64,000 bases of DNA from Cystobasidiopsis lactophilus (Eukaryota > Basidiomycota > Agaricostilbomycetes > Agaricostilbales > Chionosphaeraceae), in assembly GCA_001599975.1 (NCBI GenBank), contig BCIO01000004.1:2701328-2765327 (forward strand). Direction: 5' to 3'. This document shows positions 57,994 to 64,000 of this stretch, piece after piece (positions within the stretch are counted from its first letter, which is position 1; each line of letters starts with the position of its first letter). Below the pieces are notes generated by a model that saw nothing but the letters and a program-made list of their open reading frames with translations, was not told the DNA's origin and did no database searches. The position numbers and the translations under genes are program-made.

Positions 57994-60517
57994 ATGGTCC
58001 ATACAGCGTTCTCAAACGGCGTCCCCGAAGACTTTGCCCAAGTCGCAGCCGCTGTGCACACAAAGGCTTCGGTGCCTCCGTTGGTCGGCAAGTTTACGGT
58101 ACGCAACTGATGTTCCAATCTCTCAAAGACGCTCCCCTGAACTCCAGAGCAGGAGAAGATCGCGCCCGACACCGACGCGGTCGCCACTGTTCAAGAATGG
58201 TTGTCCGGGTTCGGCCAGGCGAGTTCCCGTGCTGTGGCGGAGAAAGCCTTCACACTGACTTGAAAGACTCAGGCCTTGGCGGCCAACGACTCAGCGGCGT
58301 TCGCTCACTTGTTCTGGGAACATGGCTGGTGGAGGGACAAGCTTCCTTTTACAAGCGACATTCGCAGCCTGTACGGGCATGGGCTCATCAAAGAGGCTTT
58401 TGAGGTCAGCCATTTGATCGTATTAGCAGCCTCGGTGAAGCTGACACGCAAAATTTGACAGCATGGCGCCAAGCGGGCAGGTGTGACCAAGTTGACCTTG
58501 TTGCCGGCTCCCGCTCCCGCCATTGCCAGCCCTTACGACGACATCTCCTTCATCCAAGGCCACTTCACTTTTGACACCATTGCTGGATCCTGTGTCGGCA
58601 TTGTCAATTTGGTTCAAGTCGATGGCCGGTTCGTTGCTTGGACCTGCCTGACCATGCTGGAGTCGGTCCATCAGTACCCGGAAATGGATCGGCCCTGGGG
58701 TACTGACAGGGGCTATTCCACCTGGGAAGAGCAGAAGGCGGCTCAGAATGCTGCTGACGAGCAAAGCCTGCAGGTGCTGATCAGTGAGCATCTTCGACTT
58801 TCCTGCGGAAGTACAATGCTAAATCTCTCCTCTCAGTTGGTGCTGGCCACAGTGGACTCATGCTGGGCGCTCGTTTGAAAAAAATGGGCCTCAGGGTGCT
58901 CTTGGTGGAGAAGCATCCCCGAGTTGGTGACAACTGGAGAACTCGGTTGGCTTGGGTCCTTCATATAGTCGACGCCACGTCGCTGATGTCGGTATGCAGC
59001 TACGACAATCTCTCTTTACACGACCCGGTATTTTCGGACGCCCTGCCTTACATGCCCTTTCCATCGACGTGGCCCATCTTCAGCCCCGCTGGCAAACTAG
59101 GCGATTGGTTGGAGATGTATTCTTCTGCTTTAGACGTGAGTCTTAGTGCCCTTATCCGGTGATGAGTTCGGGCTGTTGACAGAAAACGCAGCTTAATGTC
59201 TGGACGTCGAGCGCCGTCACTCAAGCGGTCTTCGACAAAGATGGCGGCAAGTGGTCTGTCACCGTCGAGAAGAAAGGAAAAGCTCCTGTCGTGCTTCAGA
59301 CTGGACACTTGGTGGTGGCGACTGGGCTGGGAGGAAGCAAGCCATACGTTCCGCCTCCCAGGCCGGGCCAAAGCGACTTCCCTGGTCCTATTCAGCACGG
59401 TTTCGAATTCAAGTCTGGTAAACCTTGGGCGGGCAAGAACGTTTTAGTCGTAGGAACGGGTTCATCGGGTGAGGGCGGCCTCTTCGCTGCGCTGGACGTT
59501 CGAACTGATCCTCGTTCAGGCTGGGACATATCTTATGACTTGGTCAAGAACAATGCCAGTGTGACACTTCTCCAGCGATCACCTTGTTACGTGTGAGTTT
59601 GTCGAGCTCTTCTCGTATTTCCCTCCGCGAGACTCACCCGGACCCTCAGGATGTCTGTCGCCAAGGGAATTCCCGCTCTTATGACGCCACTCTACTGGAA
59701 CGGACCGCCTCAAGATGTGAGTGTGGCTCCTTGTGTGGCCCCGCTCTTGAGCTCACCCCAACCGGATCCTAGGTGGCCGACCGCCTTTCACAGGCCATAC
59801 CTCTTGCCGCTGGAAAACTTCTCCTTGCCAGGAAGGTTCAAGCCATTGCGGAACTTGACAAAGAGTTGCTAGAGGGCATCCGGTCAAAGGGTCTGCGCAC
59901 TTGGTTTGGTGAGGAAGGAGGAGGAAGCACAGAGTTGGCTCTCAAACGCGGGTGAGTTTTCTGATGAGCACAGCTGCTGCCGACACTTCTAACAAACTAA
60001 GACAGAGGTGGCCTCTATTTTGACGTTGGATGCTGCGTGAGTGAGGATTGAGAGCGTCTCATTGACGCGTCTCACCTCTTTTCAATCGGCCATCAGGATC
60101 TCATCATCCAAGGCAAGATCAAGATTCAGCCCGGCACGATTGACCATTTCGAAGAGTCAAAAGTAGTCTTTGCAGACGGCGCGGCGGACAACTTCGACCT
60201 CATCGTTTTCGCAACCGGTTATGACACGGTGAAGAACTCGCTGCGTCCCATTTTTGGTGAAGCAATCAATGATGTAGACGATATGTGAGCTCAAATAACA
60301 CTCTGTCATCCTACGGCAACCTGATGTTCTTCGCGTCAGCTGGGGCCTCGACGAAGAGGGTGAATCCAAGGGGTTATGGAGACCGCTAGGACACCCGAAT
60401 CTCCACGCCATGCTCGGAGGTTTCCAAATCTCTCGTGTCAACTCGCTAACTCTTGCGGTCGGGATCGCTGCCATGGAAGCTGGTGTTGCCGGAGAACCTC
60501 TCCGTCGCCAGTTTTAG
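57994..60517 (+). CDS. FAD monooxygenase with NTF2-like N-terminal domain
   Basis: This is a class B flavin monooxygenase of the YUCCA-like type common in fungi. It opens MVHTAFSNGVPEDFAQVAAA, then a SnoaL/NTF2-like region from about residue 35 to 180 with AFAHLFWEHGWWRDKLPFT and FIQGHFTFDT. The FAD loop spliced from VLI is IGAGHSGLMLGARL, with LLVEKHPRVGDNW. FPGPIQHGFEF (FxGxxxH) and VLVVGTGSSGWDI (NADPH loop) follow, then FATGYDTVK, the usual FATGY. The end is GVAGEPLRRQF. More than ten introns. It probably oxygenates a ketone or other carbon; N-hydroxylation cannot be excluded. Confidence 0.88.
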
Positions 60518-60627
60518 CGTCAAAATATCTCCATAGGCTGCACTCAAAATAACTCTATAGATCTCCAGTAAACCGAGAGCAGCCACTTTGTTCAACTTTG
60601 CAATTTCAGAGAGATGCAGATCGAGTC

Positions 60628-61996
60628 TCACGCCTTGCGCTGTCTGCGCTTGAAAGTCTCCAGCTCCTCCTTTGTGCCTTTGAGTTGAACAAAATCAGAG
60701 TCTAGGAAGGAGGCCATGGTAGGATCGTGAGCAAGCCAGACGTTCACATTCTTCTCCAAGTCCATGCGCCCGCATTTCGACATGGAACGATAGGCTTCGG
60801 CTGTGCAATTGTTCATTCTTGCTCAGATAGAGGCGCAAGGAAAGCACAGACCGAGATCTTCCTCGAAAGAGACCAGCGCGTCTTCCTCTCCTTCCTTTGC
60901 TCCACCCAATGGCCCAAGCCGGGCCGGGTAAAGCCCCACGTAGGTGCCAGCGTTGCCATTCTCGCCAATGAGCTGCGCAAAACTAAGCGCCAGAGTCGGC
61001 CGTGAAAGTAGGAATGTGCTCACCGAGATATGATGTGCAACATCACCCGCAAGCAAGTGGTAGACCGGCGGCTCGCTGGATGTACGAACTAAGGCAGAGA
61101 TATGGCCTGCCATCAAAAGGTCAATCGGCTGGCAGCTATCGAGGCTTTCTATTCACCTTCCATATGGCCTGGCGAATCCAGCAAGAACAGGCTACCATCC
61201 CGAAAGTAATCGAGGCCCTTGAAGGCGCCTACTTGGATCCAGTCGCCGGACGCGCGGTCGAGAAAAGTGACTTTGCGTCCCTCGAGCGCCGACTCAGAGA
61301 CCTGGAAAACTGACGAAAGCTCCGAGGTCGTGAGCTTCGTGGCGCGTGGGCCGAGGATGAGCTCGGTCCGAGCCGCAAGGCCAGAGACGTCGCCGGTGTG
61401 CTGACATTCAAGTCAGCTTCGGCATGCTGGTAGGATACTGAAAGGCACCAACATCAAAGTGGTTGTGGCTGATGATAAGCGACTCGATGCTGTCCAACTG
61501 AACGCCAGCCTCTTTGAGGATCTGCGGCGCGCCCTTGGCACTCATGAAGTCAAATTTGGCAGCCACCTCCACCAGGTGCGGATTTTGGAAGGCGCAGTCC
61601 TGGTATTGAAACCGTACTGATTAGACTTCTATGGGAGAGAGCCAGCTCGTAACTCGCCTTCTTGATGCCCAAATCGAACAGCACTTTTCTGTCGCCCTTC
61701 GCGCTTTCGATAAGGAACAAATAACACTCCATCGGCATCTCGTCCTTGTGGTCCATCACCCAGTAGAAGCCAGGCATCTTGAGGCTGCCGGCCTTTGCTA
61801 CGGATAATTTGCAAACCGATCCATCCCCTGCCGGGATGGCTTCAAAGGGCTGCTCATAAGGTGGGATCGGCTTCAAGGCCTGCAAACGGGCAGACTCTTT
61901 GGCAATGCGCTCTGCAGTCGTATGAAGCTGGCACATTGGTGGCTGTAGCACCGTGACCGGGTCATGGGCGGCGCCATACGCCGCCAGAGAGCCCAA
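60628..61996 (-). CDS. Metallo-beta-lactamase-fold hydrolase, lactonase-like
   Basis: A di-metal hydrolase. The start MGSLAAYGAAHDPVTVLQPP leads to MPGFYWVMDHK and KVLFDLGIKK; SLIISHNHFDHTGD is the metal-binding HxHxDH motif; GSLFLLDSPGHMEG gives a further His, and YHLLAGDVAHH an Asp and His. This pattern fits the AHL-lactonase-like branch in fungi. The end is EELETFKRRQRKA. At least four introns. Beside the monooxygenase at 57994 it would be placed to open a lactone (inference). Convergent with that gene, with 110 bp between stops. Confidence 0.85.
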
Positions 61997-62327
61997 GCGG
62001 GGGCAACGCCTCTCAACGGGGTATACAGCACGGCACGCTCATGCCGAAATGCGGGACACAAGAGGCAAGCACAGGGCATAAAGCAGTGAACGAAAGCCTG
62101 GCACAAATAGACCACAGGGAAGGACGAGAACAAAAGTCAAATCGCCGGCCGCACAAGCGAGCGCAGGATTTTGCCACTCGCGGCGACTGGGCTCAATACC
62201 AATCCCAGACGAAGGAAAAGCACGCGAGGCGATATGTGGAAGTCTTTCAATTGGCATTGCGCCGATCTAAATTGGCAAATCTTGGGCGCCGTGCCACGAC
62301 CCAGTGGCAAACGGCAAGGCGATCGCC
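61997..62327. other. Intergenic, lactonase upstream
   Basis: 330 bp; holds the lactonase promoter and the end of the PRISE-like gene. One GCCGGC near 62147. Nothing else seen. Confidence 0.4.
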
Positions 62328-64000
62328 CTAAGCGGGAGGTGGCAAGCACTTGTTCTTCTCCGCTTCCTTGAACATGGCGATGTGCGTCTCGGTAGAGTCG
62401 CAGTAACCAAAGAAGCCATAGTCTCGGCACTTCGTCCTGATGCCCAGAGTGAGAAGGGCCTCTGACGAATCTTTCGCAGACAAAGCCTTACATCGACATG
62501 CTGGAAAGAGCATCTTAATAAGGGCTCCTGTTTAGACAAAAGTCAAGGGGGGCCACTCACTTGCCTGCGGAGAGGAGACAGGCCGTCAGACAAGACCCCG
62601 CCACGACAAAGATTAAAACAAGCTTACAATCCCACTGGATCCCAAACAAGAAGTCCAACAAGGGCCACCAGGTCTTTTCAAAGACGGCGGGCTGGAGGTC
62701 ATGCTTCTTCTGCAGGCGGGCGAATGCCTCTTTGACCTTGGGCTGGGCAGCCCAGTTGGCCATGACGATGCGATTCTTGAGCTTGGCCGGGAGACCGTCG
62801 CGAGGAGATGGCACTCTGGTGTCCATCTCGGCCTCGTTGGGCTCGTCACCAGTGAGCTTCTTGACCTTGACGCCATAGTATTGAGCCAGCAGCTGGAAAC
62901 CTCGGCTCCAGGTGTACACATCGCCTGCTCATCCCATAGTCATTATTGAGATCAGACTGGCATAACGTGAACCGACTCGCCATTCTGAATGTTGAAGTCC
63001 TGGTTATGGCACCTGGGACATCGGGTCAGCGGGCGGACCTGCCACCGAGAGGGAAGTAGACCCACTCCTTGTGCAGAAGCGAGTACTCCTCGAAGCAAGC
63101 ATTCAATGGCGCATAGGACTGGTCGCAGTACGAGATGTAATTGGTCTGGCAGGCAAGGTCAAACAAAGCCCGACATGACGCCGAGATGCATTCACATACA
63201 TAGGTTCCAGGGAACTCGACCTCTGTCTCGCCCATTTCCTTGCAGAGAGCAAGATACAAGGCGTAGGCCATGGCGGCGTTCAAAGCGTTCACTTCTTTTG
63301 GCGCACCAACGATGAAGGACGGGCGAACGACGGTCCAGGCGAATCCGAGCTTCTTGGCTTGAGCCTTGAGCTCTGCCTCCTGGGCGTAGTAGAAGTTCGC
63401 CTCGTAATCAGGGGCCGGGTCGCCTTCAGTGCCGGGAGAGAGGATTGGTCCCAAGTGGAAGCCATCTGCGCGCCAGATCAGATTCGCCTGGTCTTGTCAA
63501 TGGCGAGGCAAGCTTACAGTTTTTGGTGCCAGTCTGCAAGCAGACACCCTTGAGCTTGCTACCAGACTTTGCGGCAGCCTCGATGGTCGCTTGAAGCATG
63601 TAAGTGTTGTTGGCCACCAGGGAGTCGGTGGCGGACCAAAGCGAGTTGGCTGTCGCTGTGGACGAGACTGACGAGTCGGTATAGCTGTTCCACGCTTGCT
63701 CAGTGCTCGCTCTGTGGCGCTCGATCAGAAGAACCACTCACGCAAAGTGGAAAATGTAGTCCACAACAATGCCGCGCTTCTTGAACTCGGCCGCCAATTC
63801 GTCACTCGAAGAGTTAAGCAGGTCGAGCGCGCTGGAACAGCATTCAGTCTGTGCGTTTGCTGCTCGAGTCCGATCGCGCTTACTGATGCTCGGCGCCGGG
63901 AGTAGCCTTGGCTGGAGGGCGACGGCTCACCGCGAACACTTTTGCCCACCTGCCAGTGCCAGCGCCAGCGCCACCATGCATATGCGACGCCAGCCACTCG
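62328..64000 (-). CDS. PRISE-type (progesterone 5-beta-reductase/iridoid synthase-like) reductase, 5' end cut
   Basis: The N-terminus lies beyond 64000. Visible sequence: GTGRWAKVFAVSRRPPAKA, ALDLLNSSSDELAAEFKKRG, VDYIFHFA, VCLQTGTKN, then FYYAQEAELKAQAKKLGFAWTVVRPSFIVGAP, CECISASCRALFDLACQTNY, DVYTWSRGFQLLAQYYGVKV and the C-terminal exon TKCRDYGFFGYCDSTETHIAMF. These match the extended-SDR PRISE family, which reduces enones such as progesterone or 8-oxogeranial. YYAQE shows the Tyr of the family's YxxxxE-like variant rather than classical YxxxK. At least six introns. Fits an early step on an unsaturated ketone (inference). Confidence 0.85.

Noticed and set aside
57994-58700. NTF2-like N-terminal domain of the monooxygenase as a separate NTF2 gene
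   Set aside because: It is in frame with the flavin domains by splicing and is a common fungal fusion; the real NTF2 is at 35746-36348.
1-64000. Transposons, retroelements or CRISPR arrays
   Set aside because: No transposase, reverse transcriptase, long terminal repeats or spaced short repeats seen; the only repeat is the diverged segment near 32-34 kb.

Overview
The window looks like intron-dense nuclear DNA of a basidiomycete fungus, probably a yeast-like or plant-associated one. Most genes are split by several 45-70 nt GT-AG introns, and the host genes are typical of fungi: CCT4 chaperonin, NTF2, a CFEM/GPI protein, two GPI-type copper radical oxidases, a DUF3455 protein and a Mpv17/PMP22 protein. 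I cannot place the species. I see no rRNA, tRNA, transposon, virus-like element or CRISPR array.

Left wing (1-30.4 kb): a catabolic block. It holds a partial SCPx-type thiolase, an alpha-methylacyl-CoA racemase (AMACR), an acyl-CoA dehydrogenase, an ACAD10/11-type kinase, a TesB thioesterase and an acyl-CoA oxidase. The last five end in peroxisomal PTS1 tripeptides or close variants (SKL, SKL, SHL, CKL, SKL). An SDR, two alpha/beta hydrolases, a Baeyer-Villiger-type monooxygenase (BVMO), a second kinase, a Mpv17/PMP22 membrane protein, an AveC-like membrane protein, a Gfo/Idh/MocA oxidoreductase, a Fox2-type multifunctional beta-oxidation enzyme and a dienelactone hydrolase follow.

Middle (30.4-52 kb): surface and housekeeping genes. 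A CFEM protein is followed by five small two-exon genes in tandem (31.9-35.3 kb) that share one intron design and a decayed duplicated upstream segment. Then come NTF2, two copper radical oxidases flanking an unrecognised membrane-anchored protein, CCT4, DUF3455 and a sugar transporter.

Right wing (52.8-64 kb): catabolic genes again. Two related kinases flank an SDR, followed by an FAD monooxygenase with an NTF2-like N-terminal domain, a metallo-beta-lactamase-fold lactonase and a PRISE-type (progesterone 5-beta-reductase/iridoid synthase-like) reductase cut by the window end.

Working model (inference): the two wings degrade a methyl-branched, cyclic or ketone-bearing isoprenoid such as a sterol or terpenoid. 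Enone reduction by PRISE, oxygen insertion by the monooxygenases and ring or ester opening by the lactonase, dienelactone hydrolase and alpha/beta hydrolases would give hydroxyacids. Phosphorylation by the kinases could help remove the hydroxyl, and peroxisomal beta-oxidation with AMACR and SCPx thiolase would handle methyl branches. No acyl-CoA synthetase is visible, so that step must lie elsewhere. CDS coordinates below run from start codon to stop codon and include introns.
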